Source: Rhizomys pruinosus
Taxonomy: Eukaryota > Chordata > Mammalia > Rodentia > Spalacidae
Length of the DNA stretch: 64,000 nt
Assembly (NCBI GenBank): GCA_009823505.1
Contig: VZQC01008895.1
Coordinates: forward strand, 464,833 to 528,832
Direction: 5' to 3'
The translations under genes and the position numbers were made by a program. A model generated the notes under the pieces. The model saw only the letters and a list, made by a program, of their open reading frames with translations. It was not told where the DNA came from and searched no databases. Below are positions 36,771-48,560 of this stretch, piece by piece; position 1 is the stretch's first letter; every line of letters starts with the position of its first letter.

Positions 36771-37366
36771 CATGAATCATGTTAGTTCTCATTTTTAAAC
36801 TTTGTCAATAGACCTTATATACATGAAATAAAAACAAATTATAGGAATATAAAACTTTTACTATAGTTGCAAATCTATTAACAACAACCAAAGTCTTGGG
36901 TTTCTTTAAACACTCCCCATTTATTCAATGATGTGCATACTATGCTACAGCAAATAAAAGTCCCAGGAGAAGGCAGCTTGAGAAGTGAGAGGATATTTTT
37001 AGGGTGGGGTAACAACCCCAACTTCAAACAATGGAATTATCTTTACACGATGTTCAGAATCTCAGATGGAGTAAGAGCCATGTACCACCTGTTTCCCACA
37101 GTAATTTCTATCATACACAGGATGAAGGCTCCTTCATTTTACCTATTCTGTCAAGTTCTACACTCTGGTGTAGTTGTTGAAGATGACCAAAGGAAGATGA
37201 CTCCTGGAGAAGCTACCCAGGATCTCAGTCAATGGTAGGCAGGTACAAGAAGATGAACAGGAATAAAGTATAGTGGATGCTGATGGTAGACCTGTGTATA
37301 AGATGGCCCCTGGGGAAGCCTCTAAATTGCTAAATCAACTGGAGGTAGATACAAGATAAATAAGAT
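36771..37366. other. No gene recognised
   Basis: Contains a 101-residue frame at 36933-37238 with no recognisable domain. Three near-repeats of an aagatga-type phrase occur at 37180-37310. Confidence 0.45.
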
Positions 37367-37582
37367 GAGGCTGGAGAGATGACTTCATGGTCAAGGGAAC
37401 AGGCTACTCTTGCAGAAGACCAATGTTCTATTCCCAGCAAACACATGATGGATAGTCACCATCTTTAACTCCAGTTCCATGGGATCTGACACCTTCTTCT
37501 GGCATCCACAGACATTGCATGTATGGGTGGACTGACATTCATGCAGACAAAACATTTATACATATAAAATAAAAATAAAACA
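37367..37582 (+). repeat. B2 SINE
   Basis: gaggctggagagatgacttc head, the ctttaactccagttccatgg box, and an ataaaataaaaataaaa tail. Confidence 0.88.
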
Positions 37583-37789
37583 CTATAAAGAGGATCAATA
37601 AGAAAAAAGTGTGATGGACACTTGTGACAGGTGTGTATACAGGATGATCCTGAGATAGTTCTGTTGGAGCCAATATTCAAACCGGGAAGCCTGGGCTGAG
37701 ACACTGCACTGCTCCATTCAACACTATATGACTGGACCCTATCACCAGTGACTCAGACAAAGGAAGAAAAGCCTTTCCGAAGATGATCA

Positions 37790-37950
37790 AGATGCTGTCG
37801 CCTTTAATCCTAGCACTCAGGAGGCAGAGGCAGGCAGATCTTTGTGAGTTCAAAGCCAGCCTGGTCTACAGAGTGAGTTCCAGGACAGCTGGGGCTACAG
37901 GGAGACCCTGTCTCAAAAAAAGACCCCCCCCAAAAAAAAGAAAAAGAAAA
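37790..37950 (+). repeat. B1 SINE
   Basis: cctttaatcctagcactcag, aagccagcctggtctacaga, and agggagaccctgtctc, with an A-tail containing a C9 run. Confidence 0.93.
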
Positions 37951-38540
37951 ACGAGAGATATATTCTAACCTGGCAAAATCAGCAGTTGTTCGGAGAGTAA
38001 GAATGATTTATTTATATAAGAAGAGATATCAGCAGAAGGAACAGCATTTATAATGAATTACCTCTGAGTAACAGTAGCATTAAGGTCATTTTATACAGCA
38101 ATCAGGTAGCTCTAGAGAGTCAGGATCATCAGAAGTTAGTGCTAATTATTAGCACCGATTACTAATGTTTTCTTTCATTGGTTGATATATACAGGAAAGA
38201 AGAAAGGGACTGTTGGGCCCCGTGATGATTAATTTCTCAGGGCATCCAGAAAGGAAAAGCAAAGCCAAATCCACCCATAGACTTATGGGATTGAAACTGC
38301 CTTTTCTTTGTAGCTACAAGGAATTCCTTTAGCTTTCCTTTAGAACACAAACTCCCTAGGTACTCAACTGTTCCTCCAGAAGTCTAAAAGGTACCATTTC
38401 TTCATAAAGCCGCATCATTCCACTGATGTGAATGTGAATTAATCTTGAAAATATTACAGGTTAATCCCAAAGAAGAGACCACGTTTTGCGATTCTTATGT
38501 CAGATTTGGAAGTGAAAGTCAAAGTAAGAATGCATGCTTT
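37951..38540. other. No gene recognised
   Basis: AT-rich non-coding sequence. Confidence 0.5.
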
Positions 38541-38682
38541 TCCGGGAATGGTGGTGCATGCCTTTAATCCCTGCACTCGAGAGGCAGAGGCAGACAGATC
38601 TCTGTGAGTTCAAGGCCAGCCTGGTCTACAGAGTGAGCTCCAGGCCAGCTTGGGTTACAGGGAGACCCTGTCTCAAAAAGAC

Positions 38683-38714
<32 letters not shown>
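38541..38714 (+). repeat. B1 SINE with long A-tail
   Basis: B1 from gggaatggtggtgcatgcct to tgtctcaaaaagacc, followed by about 30 A. The clean tail suggests a fairly recent insertion. Confidence 0.95.
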
Positions 38715-38715
<1 letters not shown>

Positions 38716-40380
38716 ATGCATGTTTTACCTCTTAGAAAGAGAAAGATATCACCTGCTTGGAGCTTTAAATTAGTGAAGCTTTTAATTAACTGGCATTCTA
38801 AAAGTAGAGTAAATCAGATATAAAAGATAACAATTGACAATAAGGAAAATATCACAGCTCATTAATTAATGTAGCAAGACCATCACCACCTCAGTGCTTT
38901 CCTGTAATTTTATGAAAATCTAGTTTCCAACAAAACAAAAAGTGTAAACTCGTTATCCTCACATCTTCCACCAGAGGGAGACATCTTGAAGGGTGAATTG
39001 TATCTCAGGCATCCTGGAGGGGCTCAAATCCCAGGCTCCACATTGTCTCCCAGGGTGCTCCATCTCTATGAATACAGGAGAAAGGGAAGCCACAGGGTAA
39101 GGGGGAAGTCAGGCACAGTAGCAGGGGCAGCAGGAAAGATGAAACCCTGGCAGGCAACGGGAGGTTCTGCCATACCCCAACCGCGCAATCACTCAGCAAA
39201 CGTTTGTGGAACTGCTCCCGCAGCAGACGGACGTGTCCATGACTAATCGGCTGTACAGTCTCCTTTGATATTTCTTGTTGGGCCACAATGTCACTTTTGA
39301 TCATTTTTTTCAATTTACCATCTTTTCATCAGCCAAAGCAGACCCAGCCTACTCTGAATCTCTTGTTTTGGCACTGACTTCTATGTGAGTGATTCACATT
39401 CACGGATTCTTTTTTCTTTTCTTTTCTTCTTGAGGTCATTGCAAAAAAAAAAAAAAGCCCCTTGTTTCTTCCTCCCTGCAGGATTCTTATCCCTCTCAGA
39501 GTTCTTTTTGAGTCTAGGCAGGTTTCAGCAATATCACCAGCCCAGTAAGGGCCCTCGGATAAAAGAGCTGTCTGCCTAAGCTCTTCAATTTATCAGAGCC
39601 TTCAGACATGAAAGAGTGAACCAATTCCTAGTCAGCAATGTTGCATGGCAGAAAACAAAAAAAAGAAAGAAAACAAAAAAGCAAATACAACCATCAAATG
39701 GATTGCATACACGCTTTGAATTCAAAATTGAGGAATATGGGAAACAAAGTACTTAATCAATTCGGATGAGCCTAGTGTTCTCTTTACAGTCAGAGACAAA
39801 CCAATTAAATGAACAGCAGATAATATAGAGGCATTCAATTCCGGGCATTTATATAGCACATGTTATGGACATTCATTCTAACGTCTCTGTTTAAGTTTCT
39901 GACTTAATTCTTCAAATGTGATGAATTAGAATCATTAATTTTTTTTTTTTTTTTGTCTTTTCAAGACTTAACTATGTCAACACATTCAAGGTCATTTTCT
40001 GGGACTGAGTCAGAAAGAAGCTTTGTCCCTCCACTAACAATTTGTACTTCCACCAGTTAGAATATTTAGGAGGTGGCATTCTGGATGTCTATTAATACAT
40101 CTAAACTATTCAGCTCTTTCAGGCATAATGGAATGATATAAACAGAATCCATTTCCATTTTAATGCAAAGACAACATATCCAATGCCCCTTCTTTTTTAA
40201 CTCCGCATCTCACACTATGTAATCTAATTGCTGTTCAAACAAGAGTAGCATGGTTATTACCATCACATCCTCCTAATGAATCTGTAACTTTCCAGAAACA
40301 TTCATGAGAAAGCAAAGTTTTAAGCATAGTTTTTATCAGCAATATTTCCACAGACAAGAGTTTGAAAATGTATTTTTGAA
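38715..40380. other. No gene recognised
   Basis: Short A- and T-runs (39443-39456, 39939-39954) and no recognisable gene. The 102-residue minus frame at 39005-39313 has no domain that I know. Confidence 0.5.
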
Positions 40381-40428
40381 AATTCTTTCTTTGATTTATA
40401 TCTAAATTCTTTCTTTGATTTATATCTA
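40381..40428. repeat. 24-bp perfect tandem duplication
   Basis: 40381-40404 is repeated exactly at 40405-40428. Confidence 0.97.
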
Positions 40429-40567
40429 AAGATAAAAGATATGTGTGTTTATATATTATAAATAAGAGACATAGATTGTCCCTTATATTGGGAAATTTCA
40501 GCATGCAGTTTAGGCATTTTAAGCTTGGAGATATTTCAGTTAGTGAATTTATATAGTTGAGAGAGAT

Positions 40568-40628
40568 AGAGACAAAGGAGAGAGAGAGAGAAAGAGAGAG
40601 AGAGAGAAAAGAGAAAGGAGAGAGAATA
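40568..40628. repeat. AG-rich microsatellite
   Basis: Interrupted (GA)n with single-base variants. Confidence 0.85.
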
Positions 40629-40908
40629 AATCCATAGGTTGAACAAACTCCTATGCTACTTCCAAGAACAGGGAGAATCTGGTTCTATTATACCATCTGC
40701 CCATTTACATGTACAGAACTTGAAAACAAACTCTACTTAATTAGGCCTTTTACACATTATGAAAAATATAAATATGATACTATTCCTATTGGAAACTATT
40801 TATTATTTGAAGACAGAAATTCATTATTCTTTAGAAATTTAATGGTTATACAAGTTACTTTCCTTACTGTGGAAAAATACTTGACTACAGCAACCCATAG
40901 TTGAAGAG

Positions 40909-41751
40909 GAAGTCCATCATGGAGGGGTCCAACATGAATGGAAAGTCCATCAAGTAGGGGAGTCTAGCATGGATGGGGAGCCCATCACGGAGGTGAAGTC
41001 CATCATAGAGGGGAGTCCATCATGGAGGCGAAGTCCATCATGGAGGTGAAGTCCATCATGGACGGGAGTCCATCATGGAGGTGAAGTCCATCATGGAGGT
41101 GAAGTCCATCATGGAGGTGAAGTCCATTATGGAGGGGAGTCCATCATGGAGGGAAGTCCATCATGGAGGGGAGTCCATCATGAAGGTGAAGTCCATCATG
41201 GAGGGGAGTCCATCATGGAGGGGAGTCCATCATGGAGGTCAAGTCCATCATGGAGGAAGGAGGGGAGTCCATCATGGACGTAAAGTCCATGATGGAGGTG
41301 AAGTCCATGATGGAGGTGAAGTTCATCATGGAGGGGAGTCCATCACGGAGGTGAAGTCCATCATGGAAGGGAGTCCATCATGGAGGGGAGTCCAGCATGG
41401 AGGTAAAGTCCATCATGGAGATGAAGTCCATCATGGAGGGGAGTCCATCATGGAGGTGAGGTCCATCATGGAGGTGAAGTCCATCATGGAGGTGAAGTCC
41501 ATCATGGAAGGGAGTCCATCATGGAGGGGAGTCCATCATGGAGGGGAGTCCAGCATGGAGGGGAGTCCAGCATGGATGTAAAGTCCATCACGGAGGTGAA
41601 GTCCATCATGGAGGGGAGTCCATCATAGAGGTGAAGTACATTGTGGAGGGAAGTCCCTCATGGAGGGGAGTCCATCAAGGAGATGAAACCCATCAGTATG
41701 GGAAGTCCATCATAGAGGCAAAGTTCATCATAAATGGGAAGACATGGAGGC
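40909..41751. repeat. 17/18-bp minisatellite (VNTR)
   Basis: Nearly 50 tandem units of GTCCATCATGGAGGTGAA (18 bp) or GTCCATCATGGAGGGGA (17 bp), with variants such as CAGCATGG and CATAGAGG. The mixed unit length shifts frame, so the 168-residue open frame through it (repeats of MEVKSI, then SPSW) is a by-product and not a gene. Both flanks match an LTR that carries a single gtccatcatgg-like unit elsewhere (44803-44835). Confidence 0.95.
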
Positions 41752-42959
41752 AGGAGCAGTCAGGGAACAGCGATGGAACAGAAAGAGGTGTGTACTCATG
41801 CTCGCTAGCATTCTTGGTTTTAGGCACTCTCACACTCCATCTCATGGAATGAGAGTGCTCACATTCAGGGCATGTCTATTTACTTCAATTAACCTAATCT
41901 AGAAACTCCTTCACAAACATGCCCAAACACTTGTATATGTCTCTGCAATAGCAGATTCTCTCAAGGTGACAATCAGTATTTGTGCCTTCACATGTCCACT
42001 CCTTAACACCCAAAAGTGTCTTTTTTTTTTCCGTTTTTATATCTATTACCTTCCACCACATGTTCCCATAGGCACCTTAGGGGTATGGTAATACCACAAA
42101 ATGAATTTACTTCAACTTCAAAAGTTTCCATAGTCTTTAACAGTTCCAACACTGTTTAAAGGTGTGAGTATAGTCTCTCCTGAGACTTAGGTAATCTCTT
42201 AACTATAAGTCACTGTACAATTCAAAACAAGTTGCATAGCTAGAAATACCATGGTGCTGAGAAAACATACCCACTCCCAAAGGGAGGGATGGGGCAGAGC
42301 AAGGGAAATGTGCATCAAAGCAAGGAAACCCAGGAAGGTGAACATGAAAGCCTGCTGGCCCATATCAAATGTCTAGGGCTCCTTCTAGAATCATGTGGGC
42401 ACCAAGGGCAAGGGCAGCTCTGCCCCTCCAGATTGTCTGGGTGCAGCACACAAAGCCTTTTCCTTGGGCTACCTCCATCCTGAGCCTGCTGCCTTTCCCA
42501 GATGTCTCCTGGTTCTGGCATCCCCAACATCCATAGGTCTCCACTGTAACTTAAGCTCATGCAATGGCCTGCTGAGACCTCCTTGCAGGGGCTCCAGCAC
42601 TGCTGTACCACTCTGAAACATGGAACCAGACTCCATGACTCCCTCAGTCTTGTAGCTTTTATGTATAAATCCAAAGCTAAGGGAATGACCCTGCCAATTC
42701 TACTGCTACTTGGATATTCCTTTCCCACTGGACCATGGTAGGGGCCTCTGTATGCCATTAATCTGCAAAAATAACTCTCCTAGGAAGGTTCCCTCAAGCT
42801 AGGAATGCTTCCAGGGATATTCGAAGATCCTGAGAATATATTTGCAATTTCATAAGTTGGAGCCTTTGATGAATGGGGGTCTTTCCTCAAAAGAATGTTT
42901 CTTATTATCCTAGTGAAGAGAAGGAGGTTTAACAGTCACAGGTGCTTTATCCACTATTC

Positions 42960-43960
42960 TTTCTTTGCCTGAAATATCTAAATATTTTTATTGAATTTTT
43001 GTGTCTTTCACACAGAATATCTTAATAAACTTTACATGCCTTCCTCATTGACACCGCCCATAGCTCCTTCCCACTGGATTTCATAAAATCTGTCATTTGT
43101 GTTAAAGCCTATCATGTCAAGTTAGTGTTCCCCAAATCCGCCAATGCTAGTTCATCTACTGAGGTCTAGTCAGCCTATCCAGATTCCCTCCCTTTAAGAA
43201 GATCAGCTCTTCCTCACCGAGCAGTAATCAGCTACCAACAAGTTCTTCAACTAAAATTGATGGTCGCTGTCCATTTCCTCAATTTCCTGCCACATTTTTG
43301 TCGACTTGAGTTTGCATGGGTCTTGTGCATGCTGACACCACTGCTGTAGGTAGGTCCATATGAGCAGGGCCCAAAGAGCCTGTAGGACTCTGCTTCTATG
43401 TGGTCATGCACCTCCTCCCTGGCTCTTACACTCTTTCTACCCCCACTACTTGAATGCTCCCTGAGCCCTGGGTGGGTGGATTTTAACATAGGAGCCCTGT
43501 CCAAGGACCCACACTTTGTAGACTCTTATTCTCTATGTTTTGACCATTGTGGCCTTTTGTTACTTGGCCCTCTGTTACATGAGGGACCTTCATTCATAAG
43601 AATTGAAAGATGCACTAGTGTTCTATGTACCAGGAGCCATATATGTAGAGGTTGCATTTGTAGATGTGCCACTTATGTTTGGGCAATTCACAGAGAATCT
43701 CTGTTTATCACCAGTTGTATAGAGATTTGTAATAATCTCTGTTGAAAAAGTAGTGACTGGAATACTTGTCTGTAAATTTAAGGACCCATATTTTGCATAT
43801 AGTAAGACATTACATTTGTCTAAGGATATGTGGGCCTTGGGGTTTTCTCTAAGATCTATGACCACTCCAGCCATGTATATTTGGCTATGTTTACAGTACC
43901 ACACATGAGTTTCCTCCCACTGAGTGGGTTTAAAGTCCAATTAGCTGTTGACTACCCTCA
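42960..43960 (+). mobile_element. L1 3'-UTR-like fragment inside the LTR element
   Basis: gaatgctccctgagccctgg and the agatgcactagtgttctatg phrase parallel 34930-35160. No ORF. Its ends are uncertain. Confidence 0.5.
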
Positions 43961-44704
43961 AGATAAAAGTGGCACTACTGAACCAATGTCATTTGCTGTG
44001 CTTGTCTGATGCCGGGGTTGGACCACTGATTGAAGTTCTCCCAAACCAGATTTTGTAGCACTCTCCAAAGATATGAGACTCACAGTCCTTGACTACCTCC
44101 CAGAACTTTAAGGTAACATCCTATTGCTGAAGACAGGACATAGTTTGGACACAGGATTTGGAGCAATGGAGCTGGAACTGGTCTGGAAGCCACCTCCCCT
44201 GAAGGCCAGCTCTCATAGTTTTGCCTGCAATTTTAATCTCAAACTTTCCTCACTAAACTTCACACACTTCCTAACATTTTGCTCTCTTATTATAGATCTA
44301 AATGTAAGCACTTAGCAGTAGCCAGGCCACAGCCTGAATGCTGCATTGAGATTTCCCCCCACCAAACAAATTAGTCCTTTACTTTTAAATTCAACCATGC
44401 TTAAGTTCTCATGATATAGGTAAACTGCAACCAGATTCTTTGTCAGAATGTAGCAAGAATGACTTACTTAGAGCCCAACTAGTTCCCAATAGTCTTTGTT
44501 CTCCTTGGAAACTCACTAGTGTGCTTCTATCTCACAACTCTGGTTTTCTAACTCTTACTAGGATGCCCCCTTAAGATGCACTTACAGTATCCTAGGGCTT
44601 TTCTGGCATAAAGTTCCAAAGTCCTCTACAGTCCTCCTGTACCAGTTCTAAATCCCTAAGAACCAGATTGTCAGGTTTATCCCAGCAACAACACCACTAC
44701 TCAG

Positions 44705-45025
44705 TCCCAATTTTCTCTATTAGTTACTTTCTTCAATACTACAACCAATACGTAGACAGGACAGCTTAAGGAAAGAAGGCTTTATTTTGGCTCACAGAGA
44801 GCTCATCCATCAAGGGAAAGAAGGAAGGCATGGTGGCAAGGGGGTGAGGCTCTGATCACGCTGTGCCTAGAATCAGGAAGAACAGAGCAAGGAATCCTTC
44901 CCCTTTGTCCGCACCTTGAGACTCTAGTTCTGGAATGTGCCACTCACATCTAGGATAGGTCTGCCACCTTGACTAACCTAATCTAGAAAATCTTTCTGCT
45001 AGATGATTCTAGCCACTCTTAAGTT
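44705..45025 (-). repeat. Upstream LTR of the degraded element
   Basis: tagttactttcttcaatact, ggctttattttggctcacag, and ttgactaacctaatctagaa. It carries one unexpanded copy of the motif that forms the minisatellite at 40909. Confidence 0.6.
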
Positions 45026-45120
45026 CACAATGTTACAGATTGCATTGAAAAAATTAATGCATAAGATACACTGAAAAGGTTCTGCACCAGCCCTGAGCCA
45101 TACCGTAACACACTCCTTCC

Positions 45121-45176
45121 TTCCCACAATAGTTCTCTCAGTGATTCCTTCCCACAATAGTTCTCTCAGTGATTCC
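45121..45176. repeat. 28-bp perfect tandem duplication
   Basis: 45121-45148 is repeated exactly at 45149-45176. Confidence 0.97.
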
Positions 45177-46628
45177 TTACTGAATGCAAACTATCTGTTA
45201 GGCTTAACATAAACAAAGTCAAGGAGACCTGGCCTTTTCCTTTCTGTTTCCTTGGTTTCTTGTTTGGGACAAGCATGCAGGAAGCATGCTGGGAAGTCCC
45301 AAACCCTTTCCTTGGGTGATTTCACCAAGAGTTGGGGGAAAGCTACAAGAATGGCTTTTGCATGACAGAGGACAAGTAAGCGTAACCCAAAGGTGCTATT
45401 TAAGCAGAGGTCTATAATACAGCAGAGGAAGAAGTGTATCTATATGAGAATGGAATGCAGAGCTGGGCAAAAGGTAGGTGAGAGAGCTTCCAGTGGCAAA
45501 GGACATCCCTTGCATGTGTGACGAATGCATGACTTTGGGGGTGATATTCTGCCCAGTAACTCTTCCTACCCAGACCTTTGCTCTCACCCTGACCCTCTTC
45601 TTTCCAGGCTCTGTGAAGTGATGCTGCCCATTGATATAGAGCTCCATGAAATGAGGATAGAAACACTGCAGGGCTCACTTGCATCTCCTGCTCAGTGTCT
45701 GCCAATGTTTTCTCCCACCTTATTTTCTTCATAGCACTTAACATATGCTGCACATTGGTTCTATTGTCTGTCTCCTCACTCCCACTAGAAGACCCCAGGA
45801 GATGAGCACAGCTCCCTTCTTAGTAGATTTATTATATTTGTTTATTAATTCAATCAATCAACTAAAATTAACTGAGCTCTAGTCACTTAATACTAGCAAT
45901 ATTGGGACCCTAAAGAGGAGTGAGACACCATCCTTGCTTCAAGGTGCTTTCCAATGCAAGGGTGGGCATTTTGGAGCTCTCACTAGATGCCCCATCACAC
46001 TTCAGAGACCTTGCATGTATCATTGACTCTCAGTATGGAATAATCTTTGATGCTGAAAGCCCCATACTCTTTCTCTCATTAAAAGAGATTTTCCTAGTAT
46101 ATTTCATAATTCTTTTAGACAATAATTATGGCAGAATGCTGTGAAGATGAGCTGACTTCTGCTGCACCGAGACCAGAGCTTGAACCAGGATGGCTTGAGC
46201 AGCACAAGCCGAACAAGGAGGACTAGGGGAACAGGGGGCCATAGGCATAGCTTGAACTCTCCACATACAGCTTTGCATACAACTTCTGTGAGCTTCCTCA
46301 CAGCAAGTCAGCCTCTGGGTACTTGGACTTCTTACACAGTGGCACAGTGCTTAGACATCAAAGTGAAAGATGCTGGTCCTTTTAAAAGCAAGGTCCAGAA
46401 CTATGCTGACATCCCTTCAGCTACACTCTCTCTGTTAAAGTTACAGGCAAGTGTCGGCTGGAGGAAAGGGGAAACAGAACCCACCTCTCAATGGGAAGAA
46501 CATCAGAGAAGTAACTGCAACATCTCTATTCTCTGCACTGAGACAAATCTGTCCCCAGAAAATTGTTATCATGAGGCCAAATAAAAAGTACCAGGCAAGG
46601 GAGAAATGCTGGAATCAAAAGCAAAACG
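45177..46628. other. No gene recognised
   Basis: Several frames of 70-134 residues occur on both strands (the longest is 46180-46584 plus), but none shows a domain or conserved motif that I recognise. Confidence 0.45.
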
Positions 46629-46855
46629 CAGGGCTGGAGAGATGGCTCAGTGGTTAAGAGCGCGGACTGCTCTTGCAGAAGACCCGGGTTTGAGTCCCAG
46701 CACCCACATGGTGGCGTACAGTCTTTAACTCCAGTTCCAGGGGAATCCGACGCCTTCTTCTGACCTCCATGGCATTGCAAGACCCAGGTGCACCAACCTA
46801 CATGTAGACAGTACACTCATACACATAAAAATAATAAAAACAATTTAAAAAAGCA
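46629..46855 (+). repeat. B2 SINE
   Basis: gggctggagagatggctcag head, gcagaagacccgggtttgag, the single ctccagttccaggggaatcc box, and an A-rich tail. Confidence 0.95.
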
Positions 46856-47905
46856 AAATGCAACTATGTTTTCATCCTGATTTATCTGCCTAACAGGTAT
46901 ACTACATTGTGGAAAATACTCAACCAATCTCAATATTTATTCTTCATTTTCCAAAGGCAAATAACCATTATACCTGTCTTAAGAACTAAATGAGATTTCG
47001 CATATGTACATACCCACATGGGTATTGTGGACATACATGCATGCACTCACACACATGCCTAAGTACATGCTTAGTCCAGTCATTGGGGCATAGTAAACAG
47101 TGAATGGGAGGGGCTGTTCTCATTAAGAAAGGAACAAAAATATGACTTTTTCCAAGTCTTAGCAACTTTATATTTTCAACTGTATGTTTTTCAAATATTC
47201 ATATCTACAAAGATGTTTGGGAATAGTGGAAATTCTTATTGCATCAAAGATCAAACTCGGTTACCAGCAGCTCAAGAGCTAGAAGCTGAAAAGCTTACTA
47301 GAAAGAAGGGGGACAAACAGGAGACAAGAAATAATTACTAGCCCTCATGATGGCGTCCAGAAAAACATAAAATAGGTCTGAGCAGGGAGTGTTATTAAAA
47401 GCACATTATTATTTTTGATGTTTTTTTTTTCTATGTTACCCAGAAAGTTCTGAGAAAATTCTCCTAAAGGTTAAAAAATGCACAGGCAAGTGTGACATGC
47501 TTATGGTTGAAGTGAAGATAGTCAAATCATGTGAGCTGGACCTTTGATCCTAAAAAGCATCTCTAAGTTGTTCAGGGAATCAGAATATAGCAGATGTGAT
47601 TGGACATTATCTTTTAATCACAAGTAATGATGATTGGTTAAATAAAAAGAAGGCAGAGCTAAGAAAGTCCTCTCTCAACCAATAAGGTCAACTGTTAAAG
47701 AATCCATATGGCTCAAAGGATATAAAAGAATATACAGGTAATATGACATTTTTAGCCATGTTTAAAAATCCTTATATTTTAAAATCTGAAGGATATTGCC
47801 ATAAAATGTCTGATTTATGATTCTTAGGCTTTCTATGGATAAGTCAATAAATGATCAAATATGAATTAAAGAGCATAATATAATTAACAACATCAAATTG
47901 GTTTG
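46856..47905. other. No gene recognised
   Basis: AT-rich non-coding sequence. Confidence 0.5.
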
Positions 47906-47952
47906 TACTGGTGCTGAAGAGATGACTCTACAGTTAAGAATACTTGCTGTTC

Positions 47953-48180
47953 TGGGCTGGAGAGATGGTCTAGCGGTTAAGAGCGCCAACCACTCTTACA
48001 GAGGACCCGGGTTCGATCCCCAGCACCCACATGGCAGTCGAGAACCGTCTGAAACTCCAGTTCCAGGAGAACTCCAGTTCCAGGGGAGTCCGAGACCCTC
48101 TTCTGACCTCTGCGGCATTGCACGACACGGGTGCACAAACTTGCATGCAGACAGTACATTGATACACATAAAGAAATAAA
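47953..48180 (+). repeat. B2 SINE with 17-bp internal duplication
   Basis: Complete B2 of the subfamily with a doubled aactccagttccaggag box (48053-48069 and 48070-48086). It joins directly to a B1 through gaaataaataaa. Confidence 0.93.
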
Positions 48181-48346
48181 TAAATGCCGGGCGTGGTGGC
48201 ACATGCCTTTAATCCTAGCACTTGGGAGGCAGAGGCACGCGGATCTCTATGAGTTTCAGGCCAGCCTGGTCTACAGAGTGAGTTCCAGGACATCCAGTGC
48301 TACAGGGAGACCCTGTCTCAAAAAGACCAAAAAAAAAAAAAAAAAA
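48181..48346 (+). repeat. B1 SINE joined to the preceding B2
   Basis: tgccgggcgtggtggcacat through tgtctcaaaaagacc and a tail of about 20 A. It lies inside the same target duplication as the B2. Confidence 0.95.
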
Positions 48347-48486
48347 AAGAATACTTGCTGTTCTTTTAGAGGACCTGAGTTCTGTCTTCAGCATTCATGT
48401 CAGGTGGATCACAAGTGCCTAGCATTCCAGTTCCAGGGGATCTAATGCCTTCTTCTGGCCTCCATGGGTATCTAGACACTTATGTG

Positions 48487-48488
<2 letters not shown>

Positions 48489-48531
<43 letters not shown>

Positions 48532-48535
48532 CACA
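48489..48535. repeat. (CA)n microsatellite
   Basis: About 22 CA units with one CG variant, at the tail of the older SINE. Confidence 0.96.
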
Positions 48536-48560
48536 GTTATACACATAACTAAAAATTAAA

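Larger units (their letters stand above)
40850..45030 (-). mobile_element. Degraded LTR element with an expanded minisatellite
   Basis: Related sequences lie at both ends: agttactttccttactgtgg at 40853 and tagttactttcttcaatact at 44721, and the shared cctaatctagaaa phrase at about 41892 and 44980. The interior has MaLR-like text similar in order to 7972-9326 (a gagacttaggtaatctctta phrase at about 42181, then ctcatgcaatggcct at about 42557). It is interrupted by L1-like sequence at 42960-43960. The downstream LTR is swollen by the minisatellite at 40909-41751. Nothing codes for protein. Boundaries are approximate. Confidence 0.6.
47906..48560 (+). repeat. Older tRNA-type SINE split by a B2+B1 insertion
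   Basis: The left part (gtgctgaagagatgactcta, then cagttaag) and right part (ttagaggacctgagttctgt, ttccaggggatctaatgcct, then a CA-repeat tail) form one old B2/B3-like SINE. It is interrupted at its aagaatacttgctgttc segment, which is duplicated (47936-47952 and 48347-48363) around the insertion. Confidence 0.85.

Noticed and set aside
40909..41751. CRISPR-like array of regularly spaced repeats
   Set aside because: The units are directly adjacent with no unique spacers, and the genome is a rodent's. It is a minisatellite.
46180..46584. 134-residue plus frame
   Set aside because: There is no recognisable domain, and overlapping frames exist on the other strand. Best treated as chance.
47970..48293. 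Several overlapping frames at 47.9-48.4 kb on both strands
   Set aside because: They are translations of B2 and B1 SINEs. The same peptides recur at other SINE copies (30832 and 61450).
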